The notes beneath the pieces were generated by a model, which did no database searches, was not told where the DNA came from, and was given only the letters and a program-made list of their open reading frames with translations. Made by a program: the position numbers and the translations under genes. This document shows positions 55,816 to 64,000 of a stretch of DNA of 64,000 bases, piece after piece; within the stretch, counting starts at the first letter, position 1; the number at the start of each line of letters is the position of its first letter. Origin of the DNA: Setophaga petechia. Its lineage: Eukaryota; Chordata; Aves; Passeriformes; Parulidae. The stretch is from positions 20,236,001 through 20,300,000 of the forward strand of contig JANCRA010000017.1 in the NCBI GenBank assembly GCA_024362935.1, given 5' to 3'.

Positions 55816-56346
55816 ACAGGATGGGATGGGATGGGATGGGATGGGATGGGGATGGGATGGGGATGGGATGGGGATGGGATGGGGATGGGATGGGGATGGG
55901 ATGGGGATGGGATGGGGATGGGATGGGGATGGGATGGGGATGGGATGGGGATGGGATGGGGATGGGATGGGGATGGGATGGGGATGGGATGGGGATGGGA
56001 TGGGGATGGGATGGGGATGGGATGGGGATGGGATGGGGATGGGATGGGGATGGGATGGGGATGGGATGGGGATGGGGATGGGATGGGGATGGGATGGGGT
56101 GGGGATGGGATGGGGATGGGATGGGGTGGGGATGGGATGGGGATGGGATGGGGTGGGGATGGGATGGGGATGGGATGGGATGGGATGGGATGGGATGGGA
56201 TGGGATGGGATGGGATGGGATGGGGTGGGGATGGGATGGGATGGGATGGGATGGGATGGGATGGGATGGGATGGGACGGGATGGGGATGGGGATGGGGAT
56301 GGGGATGGGGATGGGGATGGGGATGGGGATGGGATAGGATGGGACG
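55816..56346 (+). repeat. (GGGAT/GGGGAT)n nested array
   Basis: About 530 bases of ATGGG (5 bp) and ATGGGG (6 bp) units in ordered blocks: pure 5-mers (to about 55848), an 11-bp alternation ATGGGATGGGG repeated about twenty times (to about 56070), three ~27-bp units containing GGGGTGGGG, then pure 5-mers interrupted once by GTGGGG, and finally nine pure 6-mers (about 56282-56335). Runs of three or four G separated by AT allow stacked G-quadruplexes along the whole plus strand. All six frames are nearly free of stops, so the 180-253-residue ORFs here are artefacts. Confidence 0.98.
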
Positions 56347-56349
56347 ACA

Positions 56350-57140
56350 TGGGACACCCTTTCCCTTACCTCTGTTGGTCCCCCAGTGCAACCGTGGCTG
56401 GTTTTCACTGCTGGTCACAGGGGAGTCCCCAAAATGCAACTCTGAGGCATAAAAACACCACTGGAAGGTGAATTCCTTCAGAGTCACTGGCAGAGAAGGG
56501 AGGAGGAGCACAGCCTGACAGGCTCAGTCAAAAAAGTCAGTTCTGACAGACAGCAAGGAGACTAATGAACTAAAGAGTTGCTTTGATTTAGTCTTCAAGG
56601 AAAAGGAGACAATTAAGAGGCTCTGTAATTCAATAACAGTTAGCAGGAAGAGGAGCTGTCACAGGCACGAGCAGCAGTGCCAGAGCAGACACCCTGCAGA
56701 GGAAAGGAGCAGTGGGACATGGCCTGGCACTGCCCCAGGGCCAGGGGACCCGTGCCAGAGCCCTGGGCTGTCCCCAGCCCCTCAGAGAGGTGAGGGAAGG
56801 GAGGAGAGAGTGTTTATCCTGATCCTGCATCCCAGGAGAGGGAGGGAAATCAGGATAAACACAGCTCAGCCTCCCTCTAACACCCGATGAAATCCAAGGG
56901 CATCAAATGAAGCAGGTGGGGGAAGGAGCCACCAATAAACTAAAGGCATGAAAGTCAAGCCCCATCCAGGCAAAGGCTGCCAGAGCAATTTATCCCCAAA
57001 TTTTCTAAAGTGGTCTCAAGATCAGAAGGATCCATTTTCATTAGGGTTTAATTTTCTCATGAGTTGGGAGCATGCTGTCCATCAGTGGTCAAGGGTTGGG
57101 CTGATGTTTGCTGGTCAGGAATCCATGGTGTCTGCACACA
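56350..57140. other. Unique sequence, no gene seen
   Basis: Mixed unique DNA, nothing recognised. Confidence 0.5.
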
Positions 57141-57142
57141 CC

Positions 57143-57225
57143 CAGTGCTCCCCCTGCCATCAAACCTGCCTGCAATTAAAACAGGAACGAGCTCTGCACC
57201 CTTTGGTGATGCTCAGAACTGTCAG
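57143..57225 (+). repeat. Dispersed repeat pair, copy A
   Basis: CTGCCATCAAACCTGCCTGCA...GAGCTCTGCACCCTTTGGTGATG...CTCAGAACTGTCAG matches 59525-59608 in the same orientation, with roughly eight substitutions and one indel in 84 bases by eye. It is probably a fragment of an unrecognised interspersed element or of a segmental duplication. Confidence 0.85.
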
Positions 57226-57564
57226 CACCAAAGCTGAGGGGATGCTCCCAGCAAGCCCTGGCAAAAGGAGCACAGCAGCCCTGGCAGCAGCAGCACCTGA
57301 AGCAGGAGTGTGAAATGCAAGCTGGTCCTGGCAGTCAGAAGCACATTACTGAATTACTGAGAGGGTTTTTTTCCCCTGTCACCTCTCCCTGTACCTAAAG
57401 GTGACTGCCATCCCCAGCAGAGCGAGGCAAACAGGATGAGCTCCTTTGCAGAACAGAGCCCTGGCAGGGAGGGGAGAGCACCTGGAGCAGCCAGGGAAGG
57501 TGAGAGATGGCACCAGCCAGGCCAGAGCTGCCCCTCTGCGTTATGCCCTCCTTAGGGAGCAGCC

Positions 57565-57865
57565 TCATGGCCTGGCAGCAGCCTGGCACAGCCCCTGCCC
57601 TGCCACAGCCTGGCAGAGCCCCTCATGCCCTGGCACAGCCTGGTACAGCCCCTGCCCTGCACAGCCCCTGCCCTGGCAGAGCCCCTCATGCCCTGGCACA
57701 GCCCCTGCCCTGGCACAGCCCCTCATGGCCTGGTACAGCCCCTGCCCTGCACAGCCCCTCATGGCCTGGCACAGCCCCTGCCCTGGCACAGCCTGGCACA
57801 GCCCTTCATGCCCTGGCACAGCCTGGCACAGCCCCTCATGCCCTGGCACAGCCCCTGCCCTGAAC
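57565..57865. repeat. Irregular C-rich minisatellite (CTGGCACAGCCCC units)
   Basis: Blocks of CTGGCACAGCCCCTGCCCTG and CTGGCACAGCCCCTCATGCC alternate about twelve to fifteen times with variable spacing. It carries the GGCACAGC word also seen in the 15641 and 19295 arrays. ORFs on both strands (57446-57964 and 57565-57954) come from the array. Confidence 0.92.
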
Positions 57866-57869
57866 ACTG

Positions 57870-58425
57870 CCCACCTTGATGCTCCCATCAGGCAGAACCC
57901 ACGGTGCTGGGGAAGATGGAGCAGGAAAGCCTCATCAATAGGATTGTCTGGCAAAAGATGTTGAGAATCTGGAAACTATCAGCGAGATGGAAATGAAAGC
58001 AAGCTTTGAGATCCCTCAGTTACTGAACAACTGCAAAACAATGGTGTGGCTGCTGAAGGTGATCCCCTTCGGATGGAACAACACCCTCTGCTTGCAGACA
58101 GGCCCAAGGGTCAGAGCAGACCCTGCCAGCTTGGCAGAAGGGACCCAAAGAGGAGTCTTTAGGGTTCAAAGTGCAGCATATTTTCATTTCAGATTATACA
58201 CAAACCCTGCCCGTTGTTATCAGCAGCTCCCCAGCAGATAAGGGCTCAGGGAGCGCCGTGTCAGGGGCTGTATCTGCCCCCAGGAAGATCCTCAGGCTGC
58301 ACAGATCATAATTTCTATTATCAAAACATCATATGGCTCCTTACATCGTGTAAATGAGATGAACTGCACGAGCAAAGATGTACTGCTGATTAAAAATACA
58401 TGTGCATGCACCTCAACAGGTCAGA
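57870..58425. other. Unique sequence, part enhancer-like
   Basis: 57870-58240 is unremarkable unique DNA. 58290-58410 is AT-rich with ATCATAATTTCTATTATC, ATCGTGTAAATGAG and GATTAAAAATACATG, a possible non-coding element. No gene seen. Confidence 0.35.
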
Positions 58426-58437
58426 GTCCAGTGGGCA

Positions 58438-58955
58438 GAAATGTTAAGTGGGGTCCCACTGAGTGCCCTGCAAGGTCAATACCATTCTATAGTTTTATTA
58501 ACAACTTGGAAGCCAGACCAGGGGTATGCTAATGAAATCTGAGCATTTTACTAGGATGGGAGGGTAGCAAATAATTTGCAGGACAGGAATAAAATACAAT
58601 ACGAGCTTGATGAATTAAAGAAGTGGTCTGCAATCAATACAAGGAGATTCAGCAGGACAAATGCAAAAGATTAACACATAGGAAGGAATAAACAAAAGCA
58701 GAGAGGCTGTATGGAGATATCTGGCCAAACAGCCATCCAGCAGAGAGTGGGCTGGGGGATGATCGATTAACAGAAGTCAATAGCACCAGGCTGCTGCATC
58801 CCTGCAAGGTAATTATTCTGCTCTTCCTGGTGCTCCTCAGGCTGCTGTTTGAAACAACACACCCAGATCTGGGCATCACACTCTAACAAAGACAGACAAG
58901 CCAGAAGGAGTTCAAAGGACAACAAAATTTGCCAAAAGAATTCGGGAAAACAAAA
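58438..58955 (+). mobile_element. Ancient CR1 LINE, reverse-transcriptase 3' part (degraded)
   Basis: Diverged but collinear with an old amniote CR1. The successive landmarks are GTGGGGTCCCACTGAGTGCC; TTTTATTAACAACTTGGAAG, matching the Ile-Asn-Asp-Leu part of the RT domain; GACAGGAATAAAATACAATAC; GAATTAAAGAAGTGGTCTGC, encoding Leu-x-x-Trp; GATTCAGCAGGACAAATGC, matching Phe-Asn-x-x-Lys-Cys; TTAACACATAGGAAGGAATAA; GGTAATTATTCTGCTCTTCCTGG; and CAGATCTGGGCATCACACTC. Frameshifts and stops break the frame in several places, so it is inactive. Confidence 0.8.
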
Positions 58956-58959
58956 AAAT

Positions 58960-59520
58960 CTTTGTGTGCGTGTGAAAAATGAACAGCAAGGACAAGGCCT
59001 GGCTCTGCCTTTGTTCCCTGCCATTCCCAGGACCCTGCTGAGGTACAGCCCCAAAACTGAGCCTGGGCTCAGCCACAGCGTGAGGGGAGACATGTTAAAC
59101 CACAGGATGGACTAAAGGGACACAACACTGATGCTGGGATTAATCAGGGATCATTTTGCCCCTGGTGAAATTGCAGCACTGGGCCAAAGCTCCAGCAGAG
59201 AAAATTCAGGGGAAACTTTACTCTGTAGTGATTCTGAAAATTCAGGCAATGGAAAGCAGTGAAACACCAGAACCCTCCTCTTGGATGGAGCTGAGACCAA
59301 TCAGACACAGCACAAAAACCAGGAAAAGATAAAAAACTGATCCCAGTGCCCAGAGAAGTTTCTGGTTGGAAATGCTCTGCTTGCATCTCCCCATCACACT
59401 CAGCCCCCACAGGCCCTCCTGAGGAGGGGTTCTTGGGTGCTGCAGAAAGCCCAGGGTGCCCAGGAGCCCCTCAAACTCAGAACTGAGACTCACCTGACCC
59501 CACAGAAGTAAAGCCCCACA
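58960..59520. other. Unique sequence, no gene seen
   Basis: Mixed unique DNA between repeat fragments, nothing recognised. Confidence 0.5.
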
Positions 59521-59524
59521 CATA

Positions 59525-59608
59525 CAGCACTCCCACTGCCATCAAACCTGGCTGCAGTTAAAGCAGAAACGAGCTCTCCACCCTTTGGTGATGGCTCAGA
59601 ACTGTCAG
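59525..59608 (+). repeat. Dispersed repeat pair, copy B
   Basis: Partner of 57143-57225, same orientation, about 2.4 kb downstream. The similarity ends at CTGTCAG on one side and at CAGCACT on the other. Confidence 0.85.
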
Positions 59609-59609
59609 A

Positions 59610-61160
59610 AATCAAATCTGCTTGGCTGCAGTTGGAGCAAGAACCCATGCGAGCTCCCTGTGCCCCAGCACTGAGAGCTGGAGGAGGGAGCAGGAGCTGG
59701 GGGAAGGCAGAGCCTGGAGAGGAGCCAGAGCATCTCTCAGAGCTCCAGCGTGGAGACGGAGGTCTGCAGCTCCACAGCACAGTGTGCAGACTCCTGCCAA
59801 AAGCCCAATTGCACCATCTGCCAAATTAATATTCCTATTTTTAATATCCCGTTTAAAGGGAAACATGAAGGGGGGAAAGGAGGGGGAAATAGAGCAGCAC
59901 CTCACTGATTAGATTTATCAGCTCTGCAAGGAATCGCAGCAGACACTGGGTCTGCTCCTTTCCTGAGCTCCTGTGATCAATCCTCCTGCAGAGGTGCAGG
60001 GCTGCCGGGTCGAACAGGGGAAATGCACCACTGAGCACCGTGCTGCTGCTGCCACTGCCACTTAGCCAGGGGCGGCTCAGGAGATGAATCCACGTGCTCC
60101 ATTGCTCTGTCAGGAGCTCTTGCCCTGTCCTATTCCCATCCTGGAAGCAGCCCCTGCAGCCTTGTTCTGCTGGGAGGGACACAGGAGCTGCACCCTGGAC
60201 ATGAAGGGGAAAGGGGTGGAAGGGGAGAGGAGAGAGGGAGAAGGAGGGGAAATCCCTGTGGAGAGCAGCAGTGCAGGGCACAGCCTGTGCCAGGGAGGGA
60301 CAGCCTGTGGAGCTGATGCTGAACTAGCAGGGGAGCCCAAGCTGAGGCAGATGCAGGGAGGCACAGCAGGGTTGGCAACTGCTGCCCAGCTGGGGCAGGG
60401 GCTGATGGCTCCTGGCCAGCCACGGGCCCCTCCCACGAGCAGCAGCTCCTGAGGCCCCTGAGCAGCTCCCGGCTGAGCACAGCACCGCTGCTGATGCTAA
60501 TGGAATTAAACATTAATATGCTAAACAGGACAGCAGTGAGAGAGGGGCTTGGATTTCTCTAGGTAGCAGACATGTCTGAGGTTAATGCCTGCCAATTCTT
60601 ATTTGCTCTGCCATGTCAAAACCCATGTCCTTATTAGCCAGCCCATTAGTCCCCCGAGGCCAGTGGCCCATTAGCTCTGTCCTGGTCCTGGCAGTGCTTC
60701 ACTCTCCCCATGAGATTGGCTCTCGGTGCCAGGCACAGCATCCACAGCAGACCTGCTCCCACCTGGGAGCCTTTGCAGGGACCAGCCTCAAACAAAGTGC
60801 TCAGGGAGTGATGGTTTTACTTCTCCCATCCCTGGCTTGTGCTCTGAAAGGTGAATGGCTTCCTCATCTTCCTCTTCCTCCTCTAAAACACCTTGTGTCT
60901 GCTTCCACTCACTCATTGCTGACTTTACATGATGGATCCTATGGAACAGGAAATTTGTCTTGGCCAGGAAAGTGTCCAGGTTCAGTCTGGAGCCACACAT
61001 TCAGTGTGGACAGCTTCCCAAAAGGAGATGGCCAAAGTCACCGTGGGTAGGAAATTGGCCATACTCCGAGTAAACAGTCTGCTACCTCCAGAGTAAACAT
61101 TTCCACTGAATTTTCCCCCCTGTGCCAGGCAGGATCCTTCCCTTTTTACCTATTCCCAAG
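59610..61160. other. Unique sequence, no gene seen
   Basis: GC-rich at 59640-59780 and 59940-60480, AT-rich in small pieces. ORFs at 60084-60452, 60110-60436 and 60613-61050 show no domain. Confidence 0.45.
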
Positions 61161-61163
61161 CCT

Positions 61164-61288
61164 CAGATTCAGCAGAACACGGGAGCAGTTACTTACCTTT
61201 AATCAGGAGCATTAGTCGCTCCATTGAAGTCAATGGGACTTCTCAGGTGCTTAAAGCAAGGAACGTGCTCCGAGTGTGCTGCTAAGCC
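61164..61288. mobile_element. Palindromic ancient amniote repeat relic
   Basis: The two halves are degenerate inverted copies about the centre CCATTGAAGTCAATGG (61221-61236). The left half has GATTCAGCAGAACACGGGAGC and TTAC...AGTCG; the right half has TCTCAGGTGCTTAAAGC and ACGTGCTCCGAGTGTGCTGCTAAGC. This is the layout of an old repeat common in turtles and crocodilians (GATTCAGCAAAGCACTTAAGCACGTGC...CCATTGAAGTCAATGGGA...). It is probably a non-autonomous palindromic element; class not known to me. Confidence 0.65.
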
Positions 61289-61289
61289 A

Positions 61290-61735
61290 AGGCAAGTGGT
61301 GGCTGATGGAGACAGGCAAAAAGCAGCCAACAAATGAACCAGAACCATCTGCAAATGACTCCCAGCTGGGCAGGCTCCCTTCGAGCAGTCCCTTAGACTG
61401 CTTTGCTTGCTGAAGAATTTTTCATTATGAATACAGAGCTCCTGCTGCTGCTGCTGCTGCTTTTAAACGGTGCTTAGCAATGCCAGCCCCTTGGGGAACT
61501 CCTGAGCCACAGCCAGAGCCTCCTGCTCGCTGCTCGGGCACCTCCAGCCCAGCCTGGGCTGGTCAGGGGCTGGGAGGGCAGAGTATTTAAATCCGAATGG
61601 AAAATAACCCCACAGCCACCAGGTGGGGAATGCTGTGATGATTCCTACCTGAGTTAGGCTGGCCCAAACCCAAACCATGGCCCAGAATTACTATTGTTAT
61701 AGATGGATAAACACTGCTGAGGTCTAGAACATCAT
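61290..61735. other. Unique sequence with short CTG tract
   Basis: Unremarkable except for a CTG/CAG trinucleotide tract of seven units at 61441-61461. No gene seen. Confidence 0.55.
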
Positions 61736-61995
61736 GATGAGCTCCCAAAGGAGGGCTGTGGGGAAGGTGGAGGGTCTGGAGGGGAAGCCACATGAGGAGA
61801 AGCTGGAGTCACTTGGCTTGCTCAGGCTCGAGGAGACTGAGGGGAGAGCTCAGAGCAGCTCCAGTTTCCTGAGGAGGGGAAGAGCAGGGACAGACACCAA
61901 CCCTTCTCTGTGGTGACCAGCGACAGCACCTGAGGGAATGGCCAAAGCTGTGCCAGGGGAGCTGGGCACACCTGGGAGGGAGGACCTGCAGAGGG
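61733..61995 (+). mobile_element. CR1 LINE fragment (3' region, both ends lost)
   Basis: Matches another avian CR1 subfamily: ATCATGATGAGCTCCCAAAG, GGAGGGTCTGGAGGGGAAGC, CATGAGGAGAAGCTGGAGTC, GAGGAGACTGAGGGGAGAGC, CAGTTTCCTGAGGAGGGGAAG, CTTCTCTGTGGTGACCAGCG, CACCTGAGGGAATGGCC and CTGTGCCAGGGGAG. After that point it diverges and the CR1 tail is missing, so the 3' end was lost or deleted. Confidence 0.9.
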
Positions 61996-63225
61996 AGCTG
62001 CACTTTGCTCAGCCACCATAACCCCGACAGTGAGTGCCAGCTAAAAACAGTTCTTCCTAAAAGCTCAAAATTCACCTTTTAAAAATTCACCATTTTCTGC
62101 AAGTAAACTGCCATAAAGTATTTACAACTTTCAAAGTGAATCTGAATGCAAAACAATTCTTCCCTTTTTTCAGGTGAGAAGTCTCAGAAGCTCTAGTCCT
62201 GGAGCTGTTTTCAGAGTAGATTCTGCATGTTCTCTATTGCTTTTTAAAGACATTATAGGTGGCAGTTTGATTTTTATTAATTATTTCTATTGCAGCAAAA
62301 CATAAGGCTGATGTGATGATGCTCTTATATTGTGTAGGAGTAGCAAATAATGAGATTATCAAGTTGTGTACTGCTTCTGAAATGCTGTATTTGGGACTTG
62401 TAACATTTGTTGCAACATACCCTGTAGACAGTATTTATCAGAGCAATGCAAAAAGAATCCATAATATTCAGTGCTGCCTCTGTGATGTGATGGGAATTCA
62501 GGGAAATGGTTTGAGCCTCCTCCCCACAAGGACCACGCACCACGACCACAATAAAAATGAGCCATCAGATGTTCCAGGCTGTGTCCTCGAGCAGAGCTGC
62601 AGCTCACAGACCATGCCAGCCCTGTCCTTGTCCCTGGGGGTGACCTGCCACATCCTGGGGGAGCTGCTCCCCTCTCCCCTTGCAGGCAAAGCCTTAGGGT
62701 AGAAGGCTTTAGGACTTTGGTTGTGTTTAGGCTCCAGTTATTATAGATAGTGTACAGGTAGAAGTTGAGCAGGGTGAGTTTAGGGCTGTAGATGATAATG
62801 ATTGCCATCCAGCCGAGGTGGGAGATGGAAGCAAAGGCTGGGATTTTTGGGATTTGTGTTTGGTTGAGTCCTATCCATCCTCCCAGGGACAGCCAGGACA
62901 GTCAGGAGGGCAGGGTTTGACTGCAGGGGCTGTGAGTGCTGGGGGCTCACAGCCTCCAGCCCAGCCCTGGTTATCAGAGATGCCCACATGCCAGACAGGA
63001 GATGGAGATCTGCTCCAGAGCAGGACCCACCAGGCATGAAGGGAGAGAGCTGCTGACAGAGAGAATGTAGCTTACTATTTAAATCTCGCTTTAAAAAAAA
63101 TGTCTTTCTTAATAAAATTTCCTTAGCACAGTCTCTCTTGTGTACACAAAGCTGTGGGCAGATTTCCCAAAGGGTGCAGCAGAGATTACAAGATACAGCT
63201 TAGGCTGGAGCGTCAGGGGGTGGAT
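61996..63225. other. Unique sequence, no gene seen
   Basis: AT-rich at 62050-62480 and GC-rich at 62510-62690 and 62820-63010. The plus frame 62313-62702 (129 residues) follows a splice-acceptor-like TTATTTCTATTGCAG at about 62282-62296 but has no recognisable domain. Confidence 0.45.
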
Positions 63226-63414
63226 GCTTTGAACTCAGGGGGTTTCTAAAAGCCCAAGGGAAATTATTCCAGAGTTGGAGTATTTCACAATGTTTTAATA
63301 GGGGACAAATTACTCATTTTTTTCTACCCTCTGCAGATCTGTCCAAAGAATCACAAACACTTTTCCTGCCTCAAATCATTCTCTAGTGAGAGTGATAACA
63401 ATGCATCCCCAACA

Positions 63415-63545
63415 GCCTCGCTCCACCTACAGATCCCAAAGCACTCGATAAAGTTTCACAGGTTTCATGAGAGCTGTTTTCCAGGGGCAGGGAGAGGTGA
63501 AGTGACTTCACTAAAGACCTTACCTAAGTAGTCGAATCAAAAAAG
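63415..63545 (+). mobile_element. MIR/SINE-like ancient repeat relic
   Basis: CAGATCCCAAAGCACTCGATAAA followed by CAGGGAGAGGTGAAGTGACTTCAC and ACCTAAGTAGTCGAATC parallels the amniote consensus ATCCCAAAGCACTTTACAAA...AGAGAGGTTAAGTGACTTGCCCAAGGTCAC...AGTAAGT...GAATC. Strongly decayed. Confidence 0.5.
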
Positions 63546-63654
63546 TCCCTTATTATAGTAACACAAAGGCTTCGTTTAAGATGTTACAATTTGACATCAT
63601 CCCAAAAAATATAATGCCTCAGGGCATGACTCCACAGCCATTAACGTTTGTGTA

Positions 63655-63692
63655 AGGCTTTCCATTGACACCGGTGGAAGCTGGATCTGCCT
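63655..63692. mobile_element. Possible relic of the CATTGAAGTCAATG repeat family
   Basis: CTTTCCATTGACACCGGTGG and AAGCTGGATCTGCC resemble CCATTGACTTCAATGGAAGCTGGATCAGGCC, the core seen at 61164-61288. Short; a chance match is possible. Confidence 0.4.
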
Positions 63693-64000
63693 TTTAAAAG
63701 CCATCCCTTCATCCACTCAGACAAGCCCTTTCTTTCCTTCCTTCCCATTTGCAGCTGATGTTCTCCAGCCCTATTTTCTGGAAAGCGCCAGCTTTTCCAT
63801 TTTCACATAGAGCAACTTTATTTCCTGGCCTGCCTGGGATGTCAGGGCGCGCTCCCAGGAACGCTAACGTGACATGACAGGCAGATGCAGCTCACCCCGG
63901 CAGGACCAGCCAGGGAAGGAGCTTAAAGCAGCTTTATCCAAGGAAATGTGCTGCAGAGGGAGGGGAACGGGAGGACTGAATCCCCCATTTCTGCTCCCAG
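63693..64000. other. Unique sequence, no gene seen
   Basis: A CTTTCTTTCCTTCCTTCCC tract at about 63728-63746 and a small CpG patch at 63845-63870 are the only notable points. Confidence 0.5.

Noticed and set aside
55708..56511. ORFs of 180-253 residues made of Met-Gly-Trp-Asp or Pro-Ile-Pro-Ser-His repeats
   Set aside because: Translation of the GGGAT/GGGGAT array in each frame, not a gene.
62282..62702. Possible exon after TTATTTCTATTGCAG
   Set aside because: The following 129-residue frame has no domain, and the AT-rich context makes chance acceptor sites common.

Overview
The window reads as nuclear DNA from a bird, most likely a songbird, and it contains no gene I can support. There are no operon-like ORF runs, ribosome-binding sites, rRNA or tRNA genes. 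The longest open frames all lie in tandem repeats whose unit carries no stop codon. The avian assignment rests on interspersed repeats: three CR1 LINE fragments with the typical bird CR1 3' region, three copies of one LTR that I recognise as abundant in passerine genomes, a second LTR type, and worn relics of older amniote elements (an ancient CR1 reverse-transcriptase fragment, MIR-like pieces and a palindromic element centred on CCATTGAAGTCAATGG). Family assignments come from memory of consensus sequences, not from a search.

Layout. 1-6.3 kb is mostly unique sequence with one TA repeat and one conserved-looking block. 6.3-6.6 kb is a 57-bp minisatellite. 6.6-13.3 kb is unique sequence with an ATT hairpin and a doubtful LTR-like stretch near 11 kb. 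13.3-13.95 kb is a minisatellite split by a solo LTR with a perfect 6-bp target duplication. 15.2-16.4 kb holds four small tandem arrays. 19.3 kb has a 15-bp array. 21.7-24 kb stacks an LTR, a 57-bp array and a 1.08-kb array of 9-10-bp units. 24.9-26.2 kb has a G/T-rich quadruplex-prone tract, a 9-bp array and a 64-bp array. 28.3 kb carries a CR1 tail. 30.5-36 kb is AT-rich and unique, with enhancer-like blocks and an ancient relic. 36.2-37.1 kb has a 60-bp array, a MIR-like piece and a pure TTCCT array. 37-43 kb is unique. 43.1-44.5 kb is pyrimidine-rich and contains two consecutive perfect hairpins. 44.9-45.6 kb is a CR1 tail running into a 49-bp array. 48.0 and 50.6 kb hold two inverted copies of the passerine LTR. 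52.6-57.9 kb contains four arrays, including a 0.5-kb GGGAT/GGGGAT array. 58.4-62 kb holds an ancient CR1 fragment, a 2.4-kb-spaced repeat pair, the palindromic relic and a CR1 piece. 63.2-63.7 kb has further ancient relics.

The most distinctive property is the number of independent minisatellites, about fifteen unrelated arrays in 64 kb, set between AT-rich unique blocks that look like candidate conserved non-coding elements. This fits an intergenic or large-intron region of a gene-poor locus. The GC-rich minisatellites are compatible with a subtelomeric or otherwise highly recombining setting, but position on a chromosome cannot be read from the sequence. I found no previously undescribed protein system. 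The best non-repeat oddities are the double hairpin at 43680-43737, with inverted forkhead-type sites, and the nested architecture of the GGGAT array at 55.8 kb.
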